A stretch of 64,000 bases of DNA from Dehalococcoidia bacterium (lineage in GTDB: Bacteria; Chloroflexota; Dehalococcoidia; UBA2979). The notes beneath the pieces were generated by a model that made no database searches, had not been told where the DNA came from, and saw nothing but the letters and a program-made list of their open reading frames with translations. This document shows, piece after piece, positions 52,601-57,628 of this stretch; the first letter of the stretch is position 1; the number at the start of each line of letters is the position of its first letter. Both the position numbers and the translations under genes were made by a program. The stretch covers positions 1-64,000 of the forward strand of contig JALOAL010000004.1 in assembly GCA_023228825.1 (NCBI GenBank), read 5' to 3'.

Positions 52601-52638
52601 GACGGAGCGACAGCGGCCGCTTCCGGGTGCTGCCATAG
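46681..52638 (+). CDS. Alpha-2-macroglobulin family protein lacking the thioester
   Basis: A 1985-residue membrane-anchored protease trap. The cytoplasmic N-terminus has PDQ repeats (~8-25) and one transmembrane helix (~51-74). Then come several beta-sandwich MG-like domains, a bait-type region, the A2M domain (FWEAFVTTDAAGRASFEVTLPDNLTTWR near residue 1285) and an alpha-toroid complement-like domain (GDGGWSWCLRCMRSDPAVTAWVLMA). At the thioester site (expected YGCxEQ) the sequence is LYEGAMRVASR (residues 1488-1496): Cys and Gln are Gly1491 and Arg1494. It therefore cannot trap covalently. It is larger than YfhM (~1650). Coupled to PBP1C, it probably guards cell-wall synthesis from proteases. 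Confidence 0.9.
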   Translation: MSDDRDQQQPDQPDQADQPDQAEQSAGGGDSPPRLWERAYARLRSDRRLTAGVVGGAAALVAVMALAVVLLIGGDGGSHPSAITVTPAGDEAPRLGPVVIAFRDVPATAEPERLVSIEPAVSGTYAWLDEHRLLFQPDFPGFLRGAQYAVRVDGQAAGSGDDVTHAFTVEGKLTVRSVIPGPVDQAVPPEARIFVQFSRSVAPLTLLSSQPTDSVVEFEPAIAGRGEWLNTSLYAFTPDALQPSTTYQARIRAGLTSAVDGVLEEDYEWQFSTYQPAVASVTPADQTSFVAPDASIVVTFNQPMDRDSVEDGVRVHSPGRPAVVLAAAWSEDSTTVTLTPTEPLQIASRYEVTVPAGVAGAVGGETASERVVAFETVELPRLVSSQPVDGSTDAQRYGISLEFNNPMDIDSLEDAITISGFDREDWQLRAWGDERYPQIDVMLDPSTSYTLTIGAAVDRAGLALDPISISFTTGRLTPSVSYAIPDQSATFSASGPQELFFYTTNQTSVRFELFEMDQDAWLRVVRNGVPQPPGIPQWTPGGDPLRAWSVDIDGDENASSLSSTDLGGGERLGAGYYYLRTPGGAWNAGLLLAVTDTQIVTKLGLDELLVWALDHDSGEPLGGIDVRVDGLGVAGQVARTGADGIATVGVPRPSDNMNLQRAYAVTTTSGERLGVGYTGWQAGAEPWLAGVPTTYWDQEMVAHVYTDRPIYRSGETVFFKTVVRLDDDASYRLPPAGDTTLTLVVTDAQGEEILREPVVTTDFGTFAGQFQLPEEATTGYYSVTVREQRDVNWENWITNVAFQVAEFRTPEFRVEMAPTQPDVLNGGMVEVDLEASFFFGGPLEGADVTWSAYAFPGGVSFEDYRGYSFSDFDYYGASVFEEPLRATGEATTDASGHATISVPAALRAGESTTRFEVSATVIDQSGQGIGASTFATVHPASVYAGVDTSDYVTQAGSATDILVATVDTEGVAAPARPVTVQIYEREWVTVKEETATGAARYRSEPRDTLLETRQVATGPDGLGTLAFTPQRAGMVRIVVSTTDAAGLTARGATYLWVSGGGYAPWRVRNDSIIELIADQESYEVGDTASVLVPAPFAGAQALVTIERGGILDREVRVFETNSETLTIPIEDRFVPNVFVSVVLYRPPTAQDPVPRYHVGYVELPVSTVTRTLNVDLQPSVEQAQPGERVRYDIAVTDSDGRPVQAELSVVMVDAAVLSLSDLVDQSGLQAFWFQRGLAVQTASSLSVSVDRANDAIPEPEAGGKGGGADDEAIRSEFRNTAFWEAFVTTDAAGRASFEVTLPDNLTTWRTQARAVSGDTLVGETTHELLSTKPLLVRPALPRFARVGDSFSLRTLVRNATDEPQEVSVSVTAPGLQLGQAETQTRTVQPGQSGDFEWPATASSTGTATVSFRAVAGELADAVQVSFPVHLDVTPETMATGGVVEDESMLEALYLPPYAITDNGSLDVQVQASIVGALQAELPDLAPHLYEGAMRVASRVIATIAARQADGLDGEAVVGSLGDDLRKLMAFQRGDGGWSWCLRCMRSDPAVTAWVLMAFGDAVDAGWTPPNSNWQRGASYLDLRWRRTADVERPPNPNERAFYLYATQYATGRDNYLNSLRAVYEQDRELLTAWGRAYLILGLIDAGEAPEDPVVRGLMSDLNTSVIASANGNHWEDAPVYGSIESNVSMTSLVLQALVAADPEHPLIEETARWLVAARNTQHWQADVERAQAIRGLGVYASHTGERSGDYDFRVFLNGDDLLSGHLAPGAGTNAAQSTLALATVAKGEVHRLSFEREKTSGRMYYVLNLRYVTPAAEVEALSRGISVAHEYSLLGDPGRPVTQAGLGEVVRVKVTVVADADRKFVSVQDFLPAGLEPIDSQLAVVPDDVRRQLEAERTEAVLGDQAEGAFAPWYRWYWSPWDETNVRDDRFTMFATDLPRGVHEYVYYARATTPGDFFVAPAHAEEGAFPEVFGRSDSGRFRVLP
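46705..46750. repeat. PDQ/ADQ-coding microrepeats
   Basis: Repeated CCCGACCAG/GCCGACCAG nonamers encode the QPDQPDQADQPDQAEQ stretch at the macroglobulin N-terminus. Confidence 0.75.
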
Positions 52639-52650
52639 TGTTGAGGTAGC

Positions 52651-52716
52651 ATGAGTGAAGATGCACGTAGCGGTGACGTGGTTCTTTCGTCGCTGTTTTG
52701 GGGAGAACATGGGTGA
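52651..52716 (+). CDS. Possible 21-codon leader ORF
   Basis: ATG 52651 follows GAGG by 4 bases and encodes 21 residues (MSEDARSGDVVLSSLFWGEH plus Gly) ending at the TGA at 52714-52716. It overlaps the start of another tiny frame at 52709. It lies just after the macroglobulin stop. Only the ribosome site supports it; chance is a fair alternative. Confidence 0.25.
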   Translation: MSEDARSGDVVLSSLFWGEHG

Positions 52717-52825
52717 CTTCACCCGTCAGACGGGCCGCCATGGGAGTCGCGCGGAGTGGGCGCGTGAGGACGCACCGCTGACGAGCACATCTCACCATTT
52801 CGACACGGTTTCGAAACCCTCATAA
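52709..52825 (+). CDS. Possible 38-codon small ORF
   Basis: ATG 52709 has GGGGAGAAC directly upstream and encodes a 38-residue hydrophilic peptide (starting MGDFTRQTGRHGSRAEWARE). Its start overlaps the end of the 21-codon frame, which would allow translational coupling. It ends before the promoter of the 84-residue gene. Unrecognised; support is limited to the ribosome site. Confidence 0.3.
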   Translation: MGDFTRQTGRHGSRAEWAREDAPLTSTSHHFDTVSKPS

Positions 52826-52826
52826 C

Positions 52827-52855
52827 CTGACGTCGACATGTGGCGCTGCTATGAT
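52827..52855 (+). promoter_or_regulatory. Sigma-70-like promoter of the 84-residue gene
   Basis: -35 CTGACG (52827-52832), a 17-base spacer and -10 TATGAT (52850-52855). The transcript would start near 52862, 33 bases before the ATG. This is the best canonical promoter in the window. Confidence 0.65.
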
Positions 52856-52894
52856 GAGTATCAGGACGATCACCACCAACAAAAGGAATGATCC

Positions 52895-53149
52895 ATGCCG
52901 CGTTTCCAGAGACTTGACCCCAACCAGGTAGTGCTGGGGCGCGGACGCGCCAACGCACTCAAGCGCCGCCCGTATGTGGAGGCGATCAAGGGCGCGCAGG
53001 CCGGGCGTATCGAACTCGACAAGGAAGACGATCCCGCAGCCACCAAGCGCCTGCTTCGCCAGGCCTCCAAGGAAGTGGGCATCAAGGTCCGTTCCTCCTG
53101 GGAAGACGACACCAAGCGCGCGCTGTTGTGGAAGCGCGTCGGCGCCTGA
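52895..53149 (+). CDS. Small basic protein, unknown, strongly expressed by layout
   Basis: An 84-residue hydrophilic, Lys/Arg-rich protein (net basic; NALKRRPYVEAIKGAQAG, AATKRLLRQASKEVGIKVRSSW). The second half resembles a small alpha/beta nucleic-acid-contacting fold, but no family could be assigned. It has its own canonical promoter, an AAAGGA ribosome site and a strong terminator, so it is a single-gene transcription unit. Function unknown. Confidence 0.75.
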   Translation: MPRFQRLDPNQVVLGRGRANALKRRPYVEAIKGAQAGRIELDKEDDPAATKRLLRQASKEVGIKVRSSWEDDTKRALLWKRVGA

Positions 53150-53184
53150 CCGAGGTCTGCGAGCCGGCACGCGATGCCAGACAT

Positions 53185-53209
53185 GGGGCGCCCCACACGG
53201 GCGCCCCGT
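53185..53209 (+). terminator. Rho-independent terminator
   Basis: GGGGCGCCC (53185-53193) pairs with GGGCGCCCC (53199-53207) around CACAC, then GTT. Confidence 0.75.
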
Positions 53210-53227
53210 TGCTCGTGCGCTGACCCC

Positions 53228-53297
53228 GATGCCTGAGAGCCGGTACCTGGGAGCCGATGCCTGAGAGCCGATGCCTGAGAGCCGGAGCCTGGGAGCG
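53228..53297. repeat. Five 14-bp tandem repeats
   Basis: Units of GATGCCTGAGAGCC or GGTACCTGGGAGCC start at 53228, 53242, 53256, 53270 and 53284. Units 1, 3 and 4 are identical; 2 and 5 are variants of each other. They lie in the gap between convergent genes, after a terminator. Confidence 0.9.
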
Positions 53298-53339
53298 ATG
53301 GCGCCGTCCGCGCGTTCCGTGTCCGTGCGGGACTGGTGT

Positions 53340-53624
53340 TTAGAGCAGCACGCCCACGATTGTCAGGTCTGGCTGCAGGCGTAGCCGCTCGTCGTCAGCG
53401 CGGAGCCAGGCGAGCACGTCTCGGCTGGCGTTGAGCCACTCCCGCCGGATGGGAATATCGAGGAGGGTGCTGGCCTCGTCCAGCGCCGCCGCCAGCGCGT
53501 CGCCGTCCTCGTAGGGGTCTGCATAGAGCAGGCCGGCACGGGAAGTGCGCAGATAGGCCGTCAGGGCCCGGACGAGCGCGTTGTCTTCTATCGGCAGGGG
53601 AAGTATGCCGCCCAGGGAATCCAT
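53340..53624 (-). CDS. Hypothetical protein, 94 residues
   Basis: A small acidic, helix-rich protein (LPLPIEDNALVRALTAYLRTSRAGLLYADPYEDGDALAAALDEAS) ending in hydrophobic TIVGVLL. The start at ATG 53624 follows AAAGG; 14 further upstream codons are possible but begin in Arg-rich sequence. No family recognised, no signal peptide. It is transcribed away from the next gene on the right. Confidence 0.6.
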   Translation of the reverse strand: MDSLGGILPLPIEDNALVRALTAYLRTSRAGLLYADPYEDGDALAAALDEASTLLDIPIRREWLNASRDVLAWLRADDERLRLQPDLTIVGVLL

Positions 53625-53976
53625 GGCCGTCGCCTTTCGCCGCCGGCCCCGGTCGTGCAGACCCACCCGGACGTCGCTGCCCTCGGTGCGTCCTCACCAA
53701 GGGCGAAACGTCCGCGTGGATGCCCAACCAGGGGTGCCGGCGAGCAGGCGACGCGCTGGTCCCGCCTGATCCGCTCCCTCTTGCTTCCGGACATTACCCG
53801 AAACCGCGCTCGGGGGGAGCCCCGGCAGGGATATTACACAAGCGATGATCGGAAAAGATGAGGGAAAACCCGCACCCGGGAACGGAGCGGATCATCCCCG
53901 CGGACGTTCTAGTAGGGGACGGTCCTTCCCGGCACACCCCATGGCCAGCGGAGTTGACGCGACGCGGAGGAGATCA
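53625..53976. other. Intergenic region between divergent genes
   Basis: A 352-base gap with no supportable gene. It holds a TATTAC -10-like box (53832-53837) 7 bases before an in-frame ATG (53845), giving an alternative leaderless start 44 codons upstream of the preferred GTG at 53977. No repeats, hairpin terminators or known riboswitch motifs were seen. Confidence 0.5.
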
Positions 53977-54207
53977 GTGGCCCCGGATCAGCGTTACCTC
54001 GCGCACGAACTGCGGGACGGCCTGCTCCAGGACCTCGTCGCCGTGGGCCTCCTCGTGGAGGCGGCCCGCATCGCCATCCGCGAGGGCGAGGGGACCGAGG
54101 CGGAGCGTGCGCACGCGGATGCGCTGCTTGCCCGCGCCGCCGCCACGATCGAGGGCGACCTGGCCATGCTGCGCTCCGTGATCGACCGGCTGCGCCTGGC
54201 TGCGTAG
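53977..54207 (+). CDS. Stand-alone HisKA_3-like domain, phospho-His replaced
   Basis: A 76-residue protein equivalent to the dimerisation/phosphotransfer helices of a NarL-type histidine kinase: LAHELRDGLLQDLVAVGLLVEAARI matches the family pattern ELHDGLxQ, and the second helix ends LRSVIDRLRLAA. The phospho-acceptor His is Arg13, and no ATPase or sensor domain follows. GGAGGAG lies 5 bases before the GTG start. It may be a decoy or dimer partner for a kinase or a kinase remnant. It ends 3 bases from the convergent ABC gene. Confidence 0.65.
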   Translation: MAPDQRYLAHELRDGLLQDLVAVGLLVEAARIAIREGEGTEAERAHADALLARAAATIEGDLAMLRSVIDRLRLAA

Positions 54208-54210
54208 TCG

Positions 54211-55065
54211 TTACGGCTGCGTGCTGCCGGGGCTTCGACCAGCGGCCAGCGTGCGCAGCACCTCCGCCTTCAGCGCGCCGAACTCCGCGCTCGCCGTTGT
54301 CTCCAGCCCGCGCGGCCTCGGAAGGTCGACCTCGATGCGGGCGAGGATGCGGCCGGGACGGTGGGACATCACGAAGACCACGTCGGACAGCATCAGCGCC
54401 TCTTCCACATCGTGCGTGACCAGCAGGGCCGTGCGCTGGTCCTCCGTCCAGACCTCCTGGAGCCACTCCTGCATGTCGCGGCGGGTGAGGGCGTCCAGCG
54501 CGCCGAAGGGCTCGTCCAGCAGCAGCACGCGGCGCGGCGCCAGGAAGGTGCGTAGCAGCGCCAGCCGCTGCCGCATGCCGCCGGAGAGTTGCGCCGGCCA
54601 GGCGCGCTCGAAGCCCTCCAAGCCGAAGCGTCCCAGGAGGGTGCGCGCCTGTTCGCGGGCCTGGGCGCGCGGGATACCGGAGAGTTCCGCTCCCAGCGCG
54701 GCGTTCCCCAGCGTCCGCCGCCACGGCAGCAGCAGGTCACGCTGGGGCTTGAACGCCGCCAGGCCCGGTCGCTCGCGGGCGTCCTGCCCGTCTACGCGCA
54801 CCTCCACGCCCGGCCCCGCCTCGGGCGGTGCAAGGCCGGCCAGCACGCGCAGCAGCGTGCTCTTGCCGCACCCGCTGGGGCCTACCAGGCTGGCGAACTG
54901 TCCCTGCTGAACGGTCAGGTCCACGTCGGCCAGCGCGTGCACTGGCGTCTCCCCGCCGTAGGTCAGCGACACGCCTCGCACGAGGATCGCCTCGGGCGTC
55001 GCGTCGCCCGGAGGGCCGGGGGGCGCCTCAGGGGCGCGGGCGGGGCGGGCGTCAGTGGCTGTCAT
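54211..55065 (-). CDS. thiZ: HMP/thiamine-precursor ABC transporter ATPase (ThiZ-like)
   Basis: A 284-residue ATPase of the nitrate/sulfonate/HMP importer class. Walker A is GPSGCGKST, the signature LSGGMRQR, Walker B RVLLLDEPFGALD and the switch His VTHDVEEA. The N-terminal ~30 residues are Pro/Ala rich. It is the last gene of the riboswitch-led thiamine operon. The thiamine assignment comes from its neighbours, not from this sequence alone. Confidence 0.85.
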   Translation of the reverse strand: MTATDARPARAPEAPPGPPGDATPEAILVRGVSLTYGGETPVHALADVDLTVQQGQFASLVGPSGCGKSTLLRVLAGLAPPEAGPGVEVRVDGQDARERPGLAAFKPQRDLLLPWRRTLGNAALGAELSGIPRAQAREQARTLLGRFGLEGFERAWPAQLSGGMRQRLALLRTFLAPRRVLLLDEPFGALDALTRRDMQEWLQEVWTEDQRTALLVTHDVEEALMLSDVVFVMSHRPGRILARIEVDLPRPRGLETTASAEFGALKAEVLRTLAAGRSPGSTQP

Positions 55066-55097
55066 GGCTCCGATGTCCGTGCTCTCTGCCGCCGGCC

Positions 55098-56168
55098 CTA
55101 CGGGGCGCCGGCGATGAACTCGTTGGTGAAGGCCTCGTCGACATCGACCTGTTCCTGGAGCAGGCCGGCCCTGCGGAGGAAGGCCTCGAACGTGGCCCAG
55201 ATCTCGCCGTCCTGGCTGCCCCACGGCTCCTCGCCCACGAACTGCGGGGCGTGGTACTCCGTGGCCGCGCGCACCAGCGTCTCGTCCAGTTCGGGCGCGG
55301 CTGCCAGCAACGCGTCCGCCGCCGCCGAGGAGTCCTCGATCGCCGCCTCGTAGCCGCGGGCGGTGGCGCCCATGAAGGCTCGCACCAGGTCCGGGTCGTC
55401 CGCGATCACGCGCTCGGAGGCGATGAAGATGGGCGTGTACCAGTCCGGGATGCAGTCCAGCCACTCCACGAAGGGCACGGTGCGGACCTCGCGGCCCTCC
55501 ACCTCGCGCGCGCGCAGGGCGTCCCAGCCCTCGAACACCCACACGATGTCGAAGCGGCCCTGCTCCATGCCGGCCAGGTAGTCGATGTTGCCCACCTCGA
55601 CCATCTGCACCTGGTCCGGGTCGCCGCCGTCGCAGGCGACCAGGGTGCGCAGCAGTTCCGTCTCCAGCGCGCCGCCGTAGCCGCCGTACGTGGCGCCCTC
55701 GAACTCACGAGGGCGGGTGATGCCGCTGCTGTCGAGCATCATGAACGCGGAGTCGTTGTACGGCAGGATCGTGCCGATGGAGACCACTGGCACTCCGGCC
55801 GCGCGCGCCGGTAGGAGCGACTCCGCCTGCGAGATGCCGAACTCGGCGCCGCCGCTGCCCACCACCTGGTCCGCCCCGGCCACCGCCGGCTCCACGATCT
55901 CCAGGTCGATGCCGGCCTCCTCGTACCAGCCGTTGGCCTGCGCCAGGTAGATACCGGCGTGGTGCGCGTTGGGCGTCCAGTTCAGCATCAGCGTGGCGGG
56001 GGTGAGGTCGCCCGCGGGCTGGCGGGTGGCCGTCGCCGTGGCCGCGCCGGTGCCCCCGTCCGGCGGCGTGGCGGTGGGGTCCGCATCGTCGCTGCCGCAG
56101 GCCGCGAGGGCGAGCGACGCGACGAGGGCGGCCCCGAACAGGGCGAGTCGCTGGCGTGAGGGGATCAT
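55098..56168 (-). CDS. thiY: HMP-binding lipoprotein (ThiY/NMT1-like)
   Basis: A 356-residue substrate-binding lipoprotein (lipobox LAAC, Cys24), with a Thr/Pro linker. The NMT1/THI5-type binding domain has LNWTPNAHHAGIYLAQANGWYEEAG, GSGGAEFGISQAESLLPARAAG and WVFEGWDALRAREV. This family binds formylaminopyrimidine/HMP for thiamine salvage. Its ATG overlaps the permease stop (ATGA). AAAGGACG is the ribosome site. Confidence 0.88.
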   Translation of the reverse strand: MIPSRQRLALFGAALVASLALAACGSDDADPTATPPDGGTGAATATATRQPAGDLTPATLMLNWTPNAHHAGIYLAQANGWYEEAGIDLEIVEPAVAGADQVVGSGGAEFGISQAESLLPARAAGVPVVSIGTILPYNDSAFMMLDSSGITRPREFEGATYGGYGGALETELLRTLVACDGGDPDQVQMVEVGNIDYLAGMEQGRFDIVWVFEGWDALRAREVEGREVRTVPFVEWLDCIPDWYTPIFIASERVIADDPDLVRAFMGATARGYEAAIEDSSAAADALLAAAPELDETLVRAATEYHAPQFVGEEPWGSQDGEIWATFEAFLRRAGLLQEQVDVDEAFTNEFIAGAP

Positions 56169-56989
56169 CGGACGTCCTTTCGAGAAGAGGCGTTCGAGCG
56201 GGTGGGCGTCTCGGTGAGTGCGCCCGCCTGTGTGTGTTGTGCGTACTGCCAGGGCATGGCCAGCCGTGCGGCGAGGTGCACCATGGCGAAGAGGAGGATG
56301 CTGACCGCGGCGATCACCACCACGGCCACGAAGACGCGGTCCGCGCGGAACGCCGTCTGCGAGCGGGTGATGAACAGCCCCAGCCCGCTGGAGGCGCCCA
56401 CCCACTCCGCGATCACCGCGCCCAGCACGGCGTACGTGGCGCTGATCTGCAGGCCGGCGAAGAAGGCCGGCACCGCGGAGGGGATGAGGATGGTGCGCAG
56501 CACCTGGAGCCGGCCGGCGCCGTAGGAGCGGGCCAGTTCCACCAGGTCGCCTTCGGCCCGGAGCAGGCCGTCCGTGGTGGAGACCACGATCGGGAAGAAT
56601 CCGATCAGCGCCACCACGAGCACCTTGGGCATGATGCCAAAGCCGAACCACACCACGATCAGCGGCGCCATGACGATCATGGGGATGTTCTGAGAGATCA
56701 CCAGCAGCGGGTAGACCGCGCGACGCAGGGGCGCAAAGCCCGCCAGCAGCGCCGCCGTCATGGCGCCGGCCACGCAGGCCCAGGCCAGGCCCAGCACCGC
56801 CTCCGTCATCGTGGTGCGGATGTGTCCCGGCAGGACGCCTCGCACCTCCAGGAAGGCGGTCCAGACGCGGCCGGGGCCCGGCAGCAGGTACGGCTGGATG
56901 TCAAAGACCTCCACCGCTGCCTGCCACAGCGCCACCACGCCCAGCAGAAAGACGCCCGCCGGCGCGTATCGCCAGGTCCAGCGCCGCAC
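56165..56989 (-). CDS. thiX: HMP/thiamine-precursor ABC transporter permease (ThiX-like)
   Basis: A 274-residue permease with about six helices. The EAA loop is LVELARSYGAGRLQVLRTILIPSAVPAFFAGLQI. The start is placed at GTG 56989, which has GGAGG 8 bases upstream; GTG 56998 is an alternative, and longer readings overlap the preceding gene. It sits between the thiamine-binding protein gene (14-base gap) and the binding lipoprotein. Confidence 0.88.
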   Translation of the reverse strand: MRRWTWRYAPAGVFLLGVVALWQAAVEVFDIQPYLLPGPGRVWTAFLEVRGVLPGHIRTTMTEAVLGLAWACVAGAMTAALLAGFAPLRRAVYPLLVISQNIPMIVMAPLIVVWFGFGIMPKVLVVALIGFFPIVVSTTDGLLRAEGDLVELARSYGAGRLQVLRTILIPSAVPAFFAGLQISATYAVLGAVIAEWVGASSGLGLFITRSQTAFRADRVFVAVVVIAAVSILLFAMVHLAARLAMPWQYAQHTQAGALTETPTRSNASSRKDVR

Positions 56990-57003
56990 CGTGCGCACCT
57001 CCG

Positions 57004-57297
57004 TTACCGGAACTTCCCGGTGAGCGAGTCGATGGTGTTCTGGGGGGCGCGCTCGGCGGACTGGTGGAATTTCACCACGCTCACGAGCGAGTCCGCGCCC
57101 GCCTCCAGGCACGCCTCGTGCACCCGGCGTGCGAGCGCCCAGACGGCGTCCGGTTCGCCCTCCACGGTGGTGCCCAGCGCGCCTACCTCGTAGCGGAGGC
57201 CGGAGTCCTGGATGGCGGCGATCGCCGCCTCCACGTGCTGGTAGCGGTTGTCAGGGGTGCCCGGCGGGGTGGCCAGGCATTCGATCTCCATGATCAC
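57004..57297 (-). CDS. MTH1187/YkoF-type thiamine-binding protein
   Basis: A 97-residue ferredoxin-like protein of the thiamine-binding DUF77 family (IMEIECLATPPGT, EAAIAAIQDSGLRYEVGALGTTVEGE, HEACLEAGADSLVSVVKFHQ). Its members bind thiamine or its precursors in the cytoplasm. The GTG at 57297 has GGAGGA 6 bases upstream and is preferred over ATG 57291. It is the first gene after the TPP riboswitch, which fits a role in sensing or carrying the imported precursor. Confidence 0.9.
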   Translation of the reverse strand: MIMEIECLATPPGTPDNRYQHVEAAIAAIQDSGLRYEVGALGTTVEGEPDAVWALARRVHEACLEAGADSLVSVVKFHQSAERAPQNTIDSLTGKFR

Positions 57298-57426
57298 GGC
57301 AGTCCTCCATCGCGCGCGTGGATGCGCAGCGCTCAGGGGCCCAGCGGGGCCTGCCGGTCGGACGCGGGTGTAGTGCCTGGTTGGAGATGGGCGGGGTTCC
57401 CGGGCGGGAATCCATCAACGCTGCCT

Positions 57427-57536
57427 CCGCTTCCCTACGCTCGCATTACCGAGGTCAGGTTCCCGGGGTAGTCCTTGCGGATCTCAGCCTTGCGGCCCCC
57501 CCAGCGGCGCACCGGTATCGGTGAGTCCCCCTCAGG
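57427..57536 (-). ncRNA. TPP riboswitch (thi box)
   Basis: The minus strand carries the TPP aptamer core: GGCTGAGAT (57481-57489), then the GGAACCTGA...GGTAATGCGAGCGTAGGGAAG block (57430-57462). A GGGGGACTC side of P1/P2 lies at the 5' end. The distance to the first start (57297) is about 130 bases, and that span carries no gene. When TPP is abundant it should switch off the transporter operon. The expression platform was not resolved. Confidence 0.92.
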
Positions 57537-57628
57537 CTACGGGGCCCTTGATCGGGCGTCAACGAGCGCGTGCGCGAGGGCCGCCGAGGGCTCACCCGTA
57601 GCGCCCGGAACGTGCGAGATTATGCGGC

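Noticed and set aside
53845..53976. Longer form of the HisKA_3-like protein from ATG 53845
   Set aside because: A TATTAC box could make it leaderless, but GTG 53977 has a perfect GGAGGAG site and begins exactly at the domain. Kept only as an alternative.
55098..56168. Nitrate/taurine/sulfonate importer for the ThiXYZ operon
   Set aside because: The ATPase and permease alone would allow it, but the TPP riboswitch, the MTH1187-type protein and the NMT1-like LNWTPNAHHAGIYLAQ segment favour HMP.
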